This document shows positions 9,835-17,616 of a stretch of DNA of 64,000 nucleotides, piece after piece (within the stretch, counting starts at the first letter, position 1; the number at the start of each line of letters is the position of its first letter). The notes under the pieces are model-generated. The model was given only the letters and a program-made list of their open reading frames with translations. It did not search any database and had not been told where the DNA came from. The DNA is taken from positions 199,967 through 263,966 of the forward strand of contig NZ_LMJL01000010.1 of NCBI RefSeq assembly GCF_001429295.1, given 5' to 3'. This DNA comes from Flavobacterium sp. Root935. GTDB lineage: Bacteria > Bacteroidota > Bacteroidia > Flavobacteriales > Flavobacteriaceae. The position numbers and the translations under genes were made by a program.

Positions 9835-10743
9835 TCAAACAATTTCTACTTGACGATAGTTTTTTGGTGAAACCTGAACATTTTTTTTGAAGAAATTAAT
9901 AAAATGAGATGATTCTTCGAATCCCAAACACCATGCAATTTCGCTAATATTCCAGTTGGTTTGTTTCAATAAAATCATTGCTTCCTGAACAATTCTTTCT
10001 GAAATAATCTGAGAAGTTGTTTTTCCAGTTGTTTCTTTTAAAGATTTATTCAAATGATTAATATGCACATTTAACTGATTCGCAAATTCAGAAGGCGAAC
10101 GGAAATTGATTTGCTGCGTAATAGATTCAATTGGAAACTGACGCTCTAATAATTCTAAAAACAAAGATGAAATTCGGATAGTCGCATTCGATTTACTGTA
10201 TAATGAAGTAGTTACAGTCTGCGTTTTGAGTGCCAAATGAATAATCTCAAAAACTAGATTTCGAAGAATATCATATTTAAAAGCATAATCAGAATTAATT
10301 TCATCGAACATTCTTAAATAGATGGCTTTAAGAGATTCTGCTAATTCTGTTGAAACTGGAACTACGGGATTTCCGCCAGGCTGAAATAATGGATATTCTT
10401 TTAAATTGCCAAATTGACTAAAAAATGCATCTGTAAAAATGCAGAAAAATCCAGTTTGATTCTCATCTATATGTTCCCAGCTGTATGGAATCTGCGGATT
10501 TGCAAAAAATAAAGCCTGATCTTCAATGACTGCTGTTTTATCTGCATAATGAACTTTGTTTTTACCAATAATCAAACTTATTTTATAAAAGTCTTTTCGG
10601 GTATAAGGCAAAGGATTACAAGTACTTCCAACATAATCATCCAATTTAAAAACATTAAAATGTCCCATTTCTTTTTTAAGATTCTCGGGCATTCCTTTTA
10701 TTTTAATTGTATAAAAATCTTCTAGTGTTTCTGTCAGTTTCAT
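9835..10743 (-). CDS. AraC-family transcriptional regulator
   Basis: 302 residues. N-terminal cupin-like sensing domain (about 30-150, with FANPQIPYSWEHI) and a C-terminal double helix-turn-helix (about 200-300): FANQLNVHINHLNKSLKETTGKTTSQIISERIVQEAMILL then WNISEIAWCLGFEESSHFINFFKKNVQVSPKNYR, the classic AraC second HTH. It precedes the SDR gene on the same strand, the common arrangement of an AraC regulator with a dehydrogenase target. A weak -7-like box (TAACTTTA) lies four bases before the ATG. Confidence 0.92.
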   Translation of the reverse strand: MKLTETLEDFYTIKIKGMPENLKKEMGHFNVFKLDDYVGSTCNPLPYTRKDFYKISLIIGKNKVHYADKTAVIEDQALFFANPQIPYSWEHIDENQTGFFCIFTDAFFSQFGNLKEYPLFQPGGNPVVPVSTELAESLKAIYLRMFDEINSDYAFKYDILRNLVFEIIHLALKTQTVTTSLYSKSNATIRISSLFLELLERQFPIESITQQINFRSPSEFANQLNVHINHLNKSLKETTGKTTSQIISERIVQEAMILLKQTNWNISEIAWCLGFEESSHFINFFKKNVQVSPKNYRQVEIV

Positions 10744-10775
10744 TTTGTAAAGTTACAAAAATCAAATTATTTTAA

Positions 10776-11104
10776 TTAGAAATTTTGTCAATTAGAAAAT
10801 TAGATAATTGGTGTGTGGCTTCTCCAGAAGTTTCAGCACGCTCAGCCTGACAAACTTAACACATTACAAAAATTTTAATCATAATCCAATTACATCTGTA
10901 GAGACGCACCGCAGTGCGTCTTATGCGCAGAAACAACGCAACAATATAACGCAAGAAACCCGACAGGTTTTAAAAACCTGTCGGGTTTAACCTATGATAA
11001 GAAGCGATTTACAAACAGTAAGCAGACGCACTGCAGTGCGTCTCTACAGAAAATTGGATCGCAACATTAAAAATTCACCATTAACAATTCACAATTCACA
11101 ATTA
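10776..11104. repeat. Composite nested inverted-repeat element between AraC and SulP genes
   Basis: A 361-base gap without a gene. Outer arms are AATTAGAAAATTAGATAATT-type words (10783-10810) and AATTCACAATTATC-type words (11075-11106, running into the SulP stop codon). Inside: GCTTCTCC-GAAGTTTC-ACGCTCAGCCTGACA (10818-10852, shared with 8744-8778), a hairpin TGTAGAGACGCAC-GCAGTGCGTCT (10897-10921), the 33-base near-palindrome (10956-10988) and an inverted copy of the first hairpin (11024-11048). The two hairpins stand 34 and 35 bases from the central palindrome. Confidence 0.75.
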
Positions 11105-12634
11105 TCAAGACACTACTTTATAAGTTGGATCTTCAATCACATTCACCTTAATAACGGCATCCGCATTTTTAAGTAATTGCCTGCAGTCTGGACTTAAAAG
11201 CTGTAATTCTATTGTTTTATTTTGTTGATTGTATTTTTTAGTCAGATTATTTAAAGCTTCAATTGCCGACATGTCTGAAACGCGGCTTTCTTTAAAATCA
11301 ACAATCACATGATTAGGATCGTTTTGAATATCAAACTTTTCCATAAAAGCAGTTATGGATCCGAAAAATAAGGGACCATAAATCTCATAATGTTTTACTC
11401 CATTTTCATCAATATAATGTCTCGCACGAATTCTTTTAGCACTTTCCCAAGCAAAAACTAGAGCCGAAATAATTACACCAATTAAAACCGCCAAGGCTAA
11501 GTTGTGCAATACAATCGTAATTACGGCTACCAAAATTCCAACAAAAATATCGTGTCTCGGCATTTTGTTGATAATCCTGAAACTTGCCCATTCAAAAGTC
11601 GTAATCGCAACCATCATCATAACGCCGACTAAAGCTGCCATTGGCAATTTTCCAATTACAGGCGCTCCAAAAAGTATGATTATTAAAATCGTTAAAGCTG
11701 CAATAATTCCAGAAAGTCTTGCTCTAGAACCAGCACCAAGATTTACCAAAGTCTGTGCGATCATTGGGCAGCCGCCCATTCCGTAGAAAAATCCGTTTAA
11801 TATGTTTGAACTTCCCTGCGCAATACATTCGCGATTACTGTTTCCGCGAGTTCCAGTAATTTCGTCGACTAAATTCAGCGTAAGCAAACCTTCAGTTAAA
11901 CCAACGGCCGCGACAATTACAGAATATGGAAATATCACTTTTAAAGTGTCAAAAGAAATCGGAATATTTGGTATATGAAACGGAGGAAATCCGCCTTGAA
12001 CAGAAGCAATATCTTCTACCGTTTTGGTTTCGATATTAAATACAATTACCAACGCAAAGACAATCATAATTGCTACCAGAGATGCGGGAACTGCTTTTGT
12101 GATTTTTGGAAAAATTAAAACAATAGCAACTGTAAGTGCGACCAAACCCAGCATAATATACAGTGGAGTTCCCTGAAGCCAAGAAACCTGACCATTTACA
12201 ACGGTTTTAAACTGCTCCAGCTGCGACATGAAAATTACAACCGCGAGTCCGTTTACGAAACCAAACATAACAGGCTGCGGAACGAGCCGAATAAATTTTC
12301 CAAGTTTAAAAAGTCCGACACAAATCTGGACTACTCCGCCAAGTGCGACGGCTGCAAAAACATATTCTATTCCGTGCGATTTCATTAAAGCAATCAAAAC
12401 AATTACAGTTGCCCCTGCTCCACCAGAAATCATTCCGGGTCTTCCTCCAAAAATAGCTGTTATTAAACCCGCTATAAAGGCCGCATATAACCCAACCAAA
12501 GGCGGAAATCCTGCAAGAATAGCAAACGACAAAGATTCTGGAATCATGGTCATTGCCACTGTTAAACCAGCTAAAATTTCATTTTTATAATTGACTTCTT
12601 GGGTAAAATCGAAGAGTTGGAACGCTTTTTTCAT
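11105..12634 (-). CDS. SulP-family inorganic anion transporter with STAS domain
   Basis: Inner-membrane permease of the SLC26/SulP family, candidate substrates sulfate or bicarbonate. 509 residues: about 10-14 membrane segments (residues ~20-395) with the family stretch TVAMTMIPESLSFAILAGFPPLVGLYAAF near the N-terminus and GGCPMIAQTLVNLGAGSRARLSG in the middle. A cytoplasmic STAS domain follows (about 420-505, DPNHVIVDFKESRVSDMSAIEALNNL). No carbonic anhydrase is adjacent, so sulfate versus bicarbonate cannot be decided. A -7 box lies only four bases upstream of the ATG. Confidence 0.93.
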   Translation of the reverse strand: MKKAFQLFDFTQEVNYKNEILAGLTVAMTMIPESLSFAILAGFPPLVGLYAAFIAGLITAIFGGRPGMISGGAGATVIVLIALMKSHGIEYVFAAVALGGVVQICVGLFKLGKFIRLVPQPVMFGFVNGLAVVIFMSQLEQFKTVVNGQVSWLQGTPLYIMLGLVALTVAIVLIFPKITKAVPASLVAIMIVFALVIVFNIETKTVEDIASVQGGFPPFHIPNIPISFDTLKVIFPYSVIVAAVGLTEGLLTLNLVDEITGTRGNSNRECIAQGSSNILNGFFYGMGGCPMIAQTLVNLGAGSRARLSGIIAALTILIIILFGAPVIGKLPMAALVGVMMMVAITTFEWASFRIINKMPRHDIFVGILVAVITIVLHNLALAVLIGVIISALVFAWESAKRIRARHYIDENGVKHYEIYGPLFFGSITAFMEKFDIQNDPNHVIVDFKESRVSDMSAIEALNNLTKKYNQQNKTIELQLLSPDCRQLLKNADAVIKVNVIEDPTYKVVS

Positions 12635-12638
12635 GGCA

Positions 12639-12646
12639 CAAAATTA
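12639..12646 (-). promoter_or_regulatory. -7 box immediately before the SulP start
   Basis: Minus strand TAATTTTG, exact match to TAnnTTTG, ends four bases before the ATG at 12634. If used, the mRNA would start at or next to the start codon. A second exact box (TATTTTTG, 12817-12824) lies 183 bases further upstream and could give a normal leader. Confidence 0.45.
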
Positions 12647-12877
12647 GAAAAATAATATGCAAAAAAAGAACAAACCTTTTCGTGGTGAAAAAGCGGCAAG
12701 AAATTAATGCGATAAGCAGAACAGCTGTATTAGCGTAATTGTTCTAAGAGAAAAATTAAAATGTAAAGAATAAAACCTGTCATCTTGATAATTTATCTTA
12801 AATTAAAATTATTAAGCAAAAATACTTACAAAAGAAACAAATACAGCTGCGTACTTACACCTGTTTTTCAATATAAA

Positions 12878-13123
12878 TTAATCAAGTCTTACACAGGTAT
12901 AACCTAGGCAATGCATATAATCCACTATATTATCGCACTCCAGATCTATACCTTCTACCCTTAAAATTTTATCGCAGTCTTCAAGATCAAAATTTATTTT
13001 ATAATCTGGAAATTGAGTTTGAATAACGGCGATGACATAATTTTTATCAGATTCTTTCTGAACATTCGTTTTAAAAATTTCCACAACCATGGGTGACTCT
13101 TTTAATTCTTTAAACATATACAT
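12878..13123 (-). CDS. Small HMA-like hypothetical protein
   Basis: 81 residues, or 70 from the internal ATG at 13090. The order MVVEIFKTNVQ-helix-FPDYKINFDLED-ILRVEG-helix-YTCVRLD suggests a beta-alpha-beta-beta-alpha-beta ferredoxin-like fold as in heavy-metal-associated domains. The CxxC metal site is absent, so metal binding is not supported. It starts two bases after the stop of the upstream outer-membrane gene and is presumably translated from the same mRNA. Function unknown. Confidence 0.6.
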   Translation of the reverse strand: MYMFKELKESPMVVEIFKTNVQKESDKNYVIAVIQTQFPDYKINFDLEDCDKILRVEGIDLECDNIVDYMHCLGYTCVRLD

Positions 13124-13125
13124 TC

Positions 13126-14115
13126 TTACTTTCTATTAAAAAGATTATAAGATACTCCGAATCTAAAATAGCCCTGTGTATCTTCATTTTGATCATAAAC
13201 ATAGCGATTGGTGCGTTCTCCCTTCTCGGTAATTCGAGCGCTGACAACATTATTAAAACCGCCTTTTACAAATGCAATCAGCTTTGGGGTAAAGCTGTAT
13301 TCATAAGTAATGCCGGATTTTAATTCTAATTGATTGAGTTCGTAAACTCCATGTAAATTTGAGGAGTTTAAATTTAGATAAAAACTTTCAGTATTTAATT
13401 CCGTTCCTAAGGAAATTCTTCCATTTTCTAACAATTCTCTTCTAAATAATAATCGCTGTGGGAGAATAAAATCCATATCCCATTTTGAGTTTTTAAATTT
13501 ATGATTCATCGAGAAAAGCGGCGTTAGCGGTACAATAGAAGACGGATCCAGCAATACCAAAACTCCAGCAGTAATTGTCGTAGAAGGAGTTCTCGTAAGC
13601 ACCAAAACTGACGATGCAAATCCTTTTATACGCTGTAAATTATCTTCATTTCCATCAACTGATGCCGTAGCACTGTAAATAACAGGTTTATTAAAAAGAG
13701 ATGCCATATAAGTTGCCGTCACAGCACCTGCCCAGTAATGAATGTCTTCATTTTCTCTTCTATAAGTTTGGGTTGTGGCATAACTATAAATGTCTCCAAA
13801 CTGATAACTTTCATATTTATAACGAAGCGAAGTTGTCAAAACAAAACGCTTTGATTTTGAAGCATAAAATGGCAGATTAAAAGCTGCTTTAAAACGACTG
13901 TGATTTTCAACTCTTCCTCTTTCAAATTTATTCCCAAATAATTCAGAATCGTAATTAGAAGGTCCTAACTGTTCATATTGCAAATCAAAAGTTCTGGTTG
14001 TAGGGAATTTGTCTACTATTGCTTTTCCTAGTGTTTTTATACCTGGCTCTTTTTCCTGAGCAATAGCGTGCACGGAAATAAACACAACGAAAACTGAAAT
14101 GATTTTAGACTTCAT
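13126..14115 (-). CDS. DUF6268-type outer-membrane beta-barrel protein
   Basis: About 329 residues. The ATG at 14115 is preferred over 14160 because it begins a clean signal peptide (MKSKIISVFVVFISVHAIAQ). The mature part alternates short amphipathic strands (LTTSLRYKYESYQFG, KWDMDFILPQRLLFRREL, GISLGTELNTESFYLNLN) and ends in YFRFGVSYNLFNRK with an aromatic near the C-terminus, as in outer-membrane barrels. The family is common in Bacteroidota and has no assigned function. It is divergent from the LytS-type kinase gene. Control by that system is possible but unproven. Confidence 0.75.
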   Translation of the reverse strand: MKSKIISVFVVFISVHAIAQEKEPGIKTLGKAIVDKFPTTRTFDLQYEQLGPSNYDSELFGNKFERGRVENHSRFKAAFNLPFYASKSKRFVLTTSLRYKYESYQFGDIYSYATTQTYRRENEDIHYWAGAVTATYMASLFNKPVIYSATASVDGNEDNLQRIKGFASSVLVLTRTPSTTITAGVLVLLDPSSIVPLTPLFSMNHKFKNSKWDMDFILPQRLLFRRELLENGRISLGTELNTESFYLNLNSSNLHGVYELNQLELKSGITYEYSFTPKLIAFVKGGFNNVVSARITEKGERTNRYVYDQNEDTQGYFRFGVSYNLFNRK

Positions 14116-14157
14116 AATTGGTATAAATTGTTTTTGGAATAAATTATAAATTCGGCT

Positions 14158-14165
14158 CAAAAGTA
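14158..14165 (-). promoter_or_regulatory. -7 promoter box of the DUF6268 gene
   Basis: Minus-strand TACTTTTG, exact TAnnTTTG, 42 bases before the chosen ATG at 14115. The position supports that start over the 14160 start, which would lie inside this promoter. Confidence 0.55.
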
Positions 14166-14276
14166 ATTTACAAGCTCATATTCTAATAGTAATTTTATAC
14201 CAGTGGCGTATGATTTATACGAATGGCGTTTGTATAATTTCCCTCTTACAATTGGCTTAAAACTATACGATTATAT

Positions 14277-14284
14277 TATTTTTG
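14277..14284 (+). promoter_or_regulatory. -7 box five bases before the LytS-type kinase start
   Basis: TATTTTTG, exact TAnnTTTG, with a TTG at 14252-14254 in a roughly correct -33 position. It ends five bases before the ATG at 14290, so the transcript would be leaderless or nearly so. Confidence 0.5.
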
Positions 14285-14289
14285 CCGTT

Positions 14290-15288
14290 ATGACAATCGC
14301 TAAAATTTATCAGAACTTTTTTTTACGAAATCTCTTTGTAAATACACTTGTTTATTTGGTTATTCTTGCTTGTGTTTACGACGAAATAAGACTCGACGGA
14401 CACAGCTGGGCATATATTTTGAGCAAAATTGCCGTCGGATATTTCCCTTGCATTGTCTGGATAACATTTTTTAATGTTTTCATCATCAAACCTATTTTAT
14501 TCAAAAAGAAAGTCAAACTCTTTTTCACACTTCTTGTTGGGTATTGGACTTGTTTTTACTTTTTTATGAATTGGTTTTTTCCTCTGGTGGGATTAGGAAA
14601 TTTTAAGACACTTCAAATATTATCTTTAATAATCAACGGAACATTTTTTTATTTCATTCATGTCGTTATCACCAAAAAAATCATGGATGCCGATAAAGAT
14701 ATTATGAATTTCAAATCGGAACTTTCGTTTTTAAAACAGCAGTTAAATCCGCATTTTCTACTCAATGCGATGAATAATCTTTACGGCGAAGCCCTGGCCG
14801 AACCCGATAAAGTTCCAGATCGAATCCTGAATCTTTCGGATATGCTGCGTTATCAGATTGAAGCTTCTAAAAAAGATTTTGTTTTGGTGGAAGAAGAAAT
14901 TGCTTTCGTAAAAAAATATATTGAATATTATACCTTTAGAAACGAACGTTTGAATGTAACCCAAAATCTAGACGGTGCATTTGACGAAATCGAGATTCCA
15001 CCCTTATTTTTTTTACCATTGGTAGAAAATGCCGTGAAGTTTTCTGCCGAAACTGCAGAACCTTTTATTAATCTGGATTTAAAAGTAAAATGTCGAAATT
15101 TGTCTTTTACTTTAAAAAACAATTATCTTGATTCGGGTTCGCGTCTTTCGAGCACAGGAATCGGAATTGAAAACCTAAAAAGACGTTTAGAAGTTTACGG
15201 CTTAAAACACGATTTAAGCTGTAAAAAAGAAAAAAACATGTTTGTAGTAAAATTAAGTATATGGCATTTACCTACCGCTGTCTCATAA
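14290..15288 (+). CDS. LytS-type sensor histidine kinase (four membrane segments)
   Basis: About 332 residues from the ATG at 14290. A GTG at 14203 would add 29 residues, but it lies upstream of the promoter box at 14277. Four membrane segments occupy the N-terminal ~130 residues. The kinase core follows: phospho-acceptor His in LKQQLNPHFLLNAMNNL, then an HATPase part with PPLFFLPLVENAVKFS (N-box) and GIGIENLKRRLEVYG (G-box). This is the HisKA_7TM/LytS class that pairs with LytTR regulators. The regulator gene overlaps its end by 28 bases. The signal sensed is unknown. Confidence 0.9.
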   Translation: MTIAKIYQNFFLRNLFVNTLVYLVILACVYDEIRLDGHSWAYILSKIAVGYFPCIVWITFFNVFIIKPILFKKKVKLFFTLLVGYWTCFYFFMNWFFPLVGLGNFKTLQILSLIINGTFFYFIHVVITKKIMDADKDIMNFKSELSFLKQQLNPHFLLNAMNNLYGEALAEPDKVPDRILNLSDMLRYQIEASKKDFVLVEEEIAFVKKYIEYYTFRNERLNVTQNLDGAFDEIEIPPLFFLPLVENAVKFSAETAEPFINLDLKVKCRNLSFTLKNNYLDSGSRLSSTGIGIENLKRRLEVYGLKHDLSCKKEKNMFVVKLSIWHLPTAVS

Positions 15289-15974
15289 TCGATGACGAAT
15301 CGCCGGCGCACAAAGCGCTGATTTCGCACATCTCGAAATTTGACGAACTGGAACATTCCGGAAGCGCTTTTAATGGTATGGAAGCCATAAAACTACTTAA
15401 CGAAAACCAATATGACATTATTTTTCTAGACATTAATATGCCTGTAATTTCAGGTGTAGAATTAATGGAATTGCAGCCCAACCGACCGCTTACAATTGTC
15501 ACAACAGCTTATTCTGATTTTGCGCTTTCGGCTTACCAAAACGATGCAATTGATTATTTAATGAAACCCATTTCGTTAGAAAAATTTTCAAAAGCCATAG
15601 AAAAAGCCAAAACTTATTATTCTGGAAATACTCTTAAAAAAGAAACAAATAGTAACGAAAAAGTACTTTCGTACCGTTCTAATGGGCAATTACTAGAAAC
15701 TCCGCTCGCTGATATTTTATATATAGAAAGTCTGGGCAATTACATGAAACTGCACAACTGCAAACTAAAATCGCCAATTATTATTTACGGTTCACTCGCC
15801 AGCATAAGTACAGAGATTGATTGTTCAAATTTCCTTCAAGTACATCGTTCTTATATCGTCAATACTGCTAAAATTACCTCCGTTACTTTTAAAAATCTCA
15901 CTATGTCTAATGGCGAAATTATTCCTGTGGGAAGGAAGTATCAAATTTTGCTAGATAACATTTCAATTAGATAA
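15261..15974 (+). CDS. LytTR-family response regulator
   Basis: 237 residues. Receiver domain (1-120) with acidic pair D11-D12, phospho-acceptor D57 (IIFLDINMP), switch Thr in IVTTAY and Lys in LMKP. LytTR DNA-binding domain (about 135-237) with LADILYIESLGNYMKLH and FLQVHRSYIVN. It overlaps the kinase gene, so the two proteins are translationally coupled and act as one two-component system. The TAA stop lies inside an AATTAGATAATT word repeat that continues to about 16005. Confidence 0.93.
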   Translation: MAFTYRCLIIDDESPAHKALISHISKFDELEHSGSAFNGMEAIKLLNENQYDIIFLDINMPVISGVELMELQPNRPLTIVTTAYSDFALSAYQNDAIDYLMKPISLEKFSKAIEKAKTYYSGNTLKKETNSNEKVLSYRSNGQLLETPLADILYIESLGNYMKLHNCKLKSPIIIYGSLASISTEIDCSNFLQVHRSYIVNTAKITSVTFKNLTMSNGEIIPVGRKYQILLDNISIR

Positions 15975-16048
15975 TTTGTCAATTTTGATAATTAGATAAT
16001 TTTTTGAAAAGTTGAACTTCATGCTTTAATTTTAAACCCATTTTGGAT

Positions 16049-16465
16049 TTACTTCTTTTTCCTTAAATACTCAATCGCCCCAGTAGACCATAACGCCAAC
16101 CAAATCAAAACAGGTTGAAAAAACAATCGTATCAAACGCGCTTGATCTGTGTTCATGCCCAGCGCATCAATTCTATTTAAATATTGGGCAATATTGCCTG
16201 GAAAAACCATTACATAAAATACGGCAAGGAAAATTCCCATGTGAACTTTATATTTTGTCAAAAAAATGAGAGCAAGCCCAAGTATTAGTTCTACAATTCC
16301 AGAAAGAATCACTACTAAATCTTTATCCATAGGAACCCAGTTAGGAACCTGCGCCTGAAAATCTATTCTTTGAAAAGTAAGATGCCCAAAAGCAGCGGTT
16401 ATCATAAAAAGTCCCAGCAAAATTCTAAAGAAATTTTGTGTTTTAGTTGTGTGTATATTTTCCAT
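16049..16465 (-). CDS. DoxX-like integral membrane protein
   Basis: About 138 residues from the ATG at 16465 (a start at 16477 adds MIFT). Four membrane segments: FFRILLGLFMITAAFGHL, LVVILSGIVELILGLALIFL, GIFLAVFYVMVFPGNIAQYL and LFFQPVLIWLALW. This is the DoxX/DoxD-like pattern. Role is unclear, and family members have been linked to redox or thiol stress. Single gene, with no operon partner. Confidence 0.75.
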   Translation of the reverse strand: MENIHTTKTQNFFRILLGLFMITAAFGHLTFQRIDFQAQVPNWVPMDKDLVVILSGIVELILGLALIFLTKYKVHMGIFLAVFYVMVFPGNIAQYLNRIDALGMNTDQARLIRLFFQPVLIWLALWSTGAIEYLRKKK

Positions 16466-16753
16466 AGTAAAGATCATTAATTAAAATTTGAAAGAATTAT
16501 CTATCAAATTTAAGGTATTAAATGACAAACTCCATTTCATGCAATTTATCTTTTCATTACATAATATCTATGTCTTAAACCTAGTGAAACATATTAAAAA
16601 CCTTTTGCATAACCGATGTTTTAGACATTATAAAGCAATTCAGCATTCGTTGTTTATTCTTTTCTTTAAAAAAAACATTTTATCTGAATAACTTTTCTTA
16701 CTTAATTGGTTAAATTCGCATGCTACAAAACCACTAAGAATATTTTATAACCA

Positions 16754-17218
16754 ATGAGCATATTCAATTTATTTAAACGATCAGATATAGAATGCCCGAG
16801 GTGTCTCGGCAAAGGATTTGTTGAATGGGAAGACATTGTTCGTTTAAATAGACAATTAAAATGGGTTCCTGCACCCTGCGCTTATTGCAATGCAGTTGGA
16901 AGGGTGCCTAAAGAAATGCTGTCTAAAGTTACTGTAGACTGCATGTATCTCACTATAGATCTCCCAGAATCTGTAATCGAAAAAATTAAAGAAGGTGATC
17001 AAGAAACAATAGAGAAAGGAAAACAACGCGAACTTTTTGTTGATCATCTTATACAATTTGCAGAACACCACTATTTAACACAAAATATGGACGCAGAAAG
17101 CATCGCCAATTTGTATTTAAACACAGAAGAAGAATCTGCTCTTTTTTCTGTAAATAAAGACGAATTAATCAAGTACATTCAAGGCGTAATCGAATTAAAA
17201 AAATCCGGACAAAATTAA
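16754..17218 (+). CDS. Small protein with DnaJ-like CxxCxGxG zinc-ribbon motif
   Basis: 154 residues. The N-terminus has two CxxC pairs (C14/C17 in CPRCLGKG and C42/C45 in CAYCNAVG), the arrangement of half a DnaJ Cys-rich domain, so a single zinc site is likely. The rest is helical and acidic, with no membrane segment. No J domain is present, so it is not DnaJ itself. Function unknown. A stand-alone gene with no clear upstream promoter box. Confidence 0.75.
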   Translation: MSIFNLFKRSDIECPRCLGKGFVEWEDIVRLNRQLKWVPAPCAYCNAVGRVPKEMLSKVTVDCMYLTIDLPESVIEKIKEGDQETIEKGKQRELFVDHLIQFAEHHYLTQNMDAESIANLYLNTEEESALFSVNKDELIKYIQGVIELKKSGQN

Positions 17219-17412
17219 ACCAATTTGATTCATAAAAAACAAACAATCACAACCTTAGCATCCTAGTAACTTAGCACTTAAAAAAACACGTATAAATACC
17301 TATAGTCACAATTTTATTATGTACTAATATTGCTAAGAATAATTTTTTAGTTAGAATATAAGTTTTCTTCGAGAGGGCTTTTAAATTTTTTGTCACTTTT
17401 TTTTTGGAACAC

Positions 17413-17464
17413 AAAGTGGGATTTCAAATCGCTGGTAACGATTAGAAATCCCACTTTTTTTGTT
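17413..17464 (+). terminator. Perfect 13-bp stem with T-run in the 17219-17616 gap
   Basis: AAAGTGGGATTTC (17413-17425) is perfectly inverted at 17445-17457 and followed by at least eight T. It lies 195 bases after the zinc-ribbon gene, far for that gene's terminator. The rest of this 398-base gap holds word-like runs (CCTTTGTGCCTTTGTACC, TTTGCCCCTCT) and the promoter at 17571. No gene is seen. Confidence 0.6.
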
Positions 17465-17570
17465 TTGATAGTAGCCGCAAAGCACAAGATGTTTTTCCTT
17501 TCAAACCTTTGTGCCTTTGTACCTCTGCCATTTTGCCCCTCTCTTCTCTTTGCCCCTCAAAAAAAAGAAG

Positions 17571-17578
17571 TATTTTTG
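17571..17578 (+). promoter_or_regulatory. -7 promoter box of the DUF3754 operon
   Basis: TATTTTTG, exact TAnnTTTG, 38 bases before the ATG at 17617. It argues against an upstream start at 17509. Confidence 0.6.
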
Positions 17579-17616
17579 CGTTTAGTAAACGCCACGAAAT
17601 TAAAGCCCAAAATCAA

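Noticed and set aside
10808..11176. Two short open frames in the AraC-SulP gap (10808-10990 and 10994-11176)
   Set aside because: They are made of the nested palindromes, have no start context, and the second runs into the SulP gene on the other strand.
14203..14289. GTG start of the LytS-type kinase adding 29 residues
   Set aside because: A -7 promoter box with plausible -33 lies downstream of it at 14277, and the added segment is not typical of the family.
16488..16691. 67-codon open frame between the DoxX-like gene and the zinc-ribbon gene
   Set aside because: Low-complexity, no promoter box, and no recognisable protein features. Treated as non-coding AT-rich sequence.
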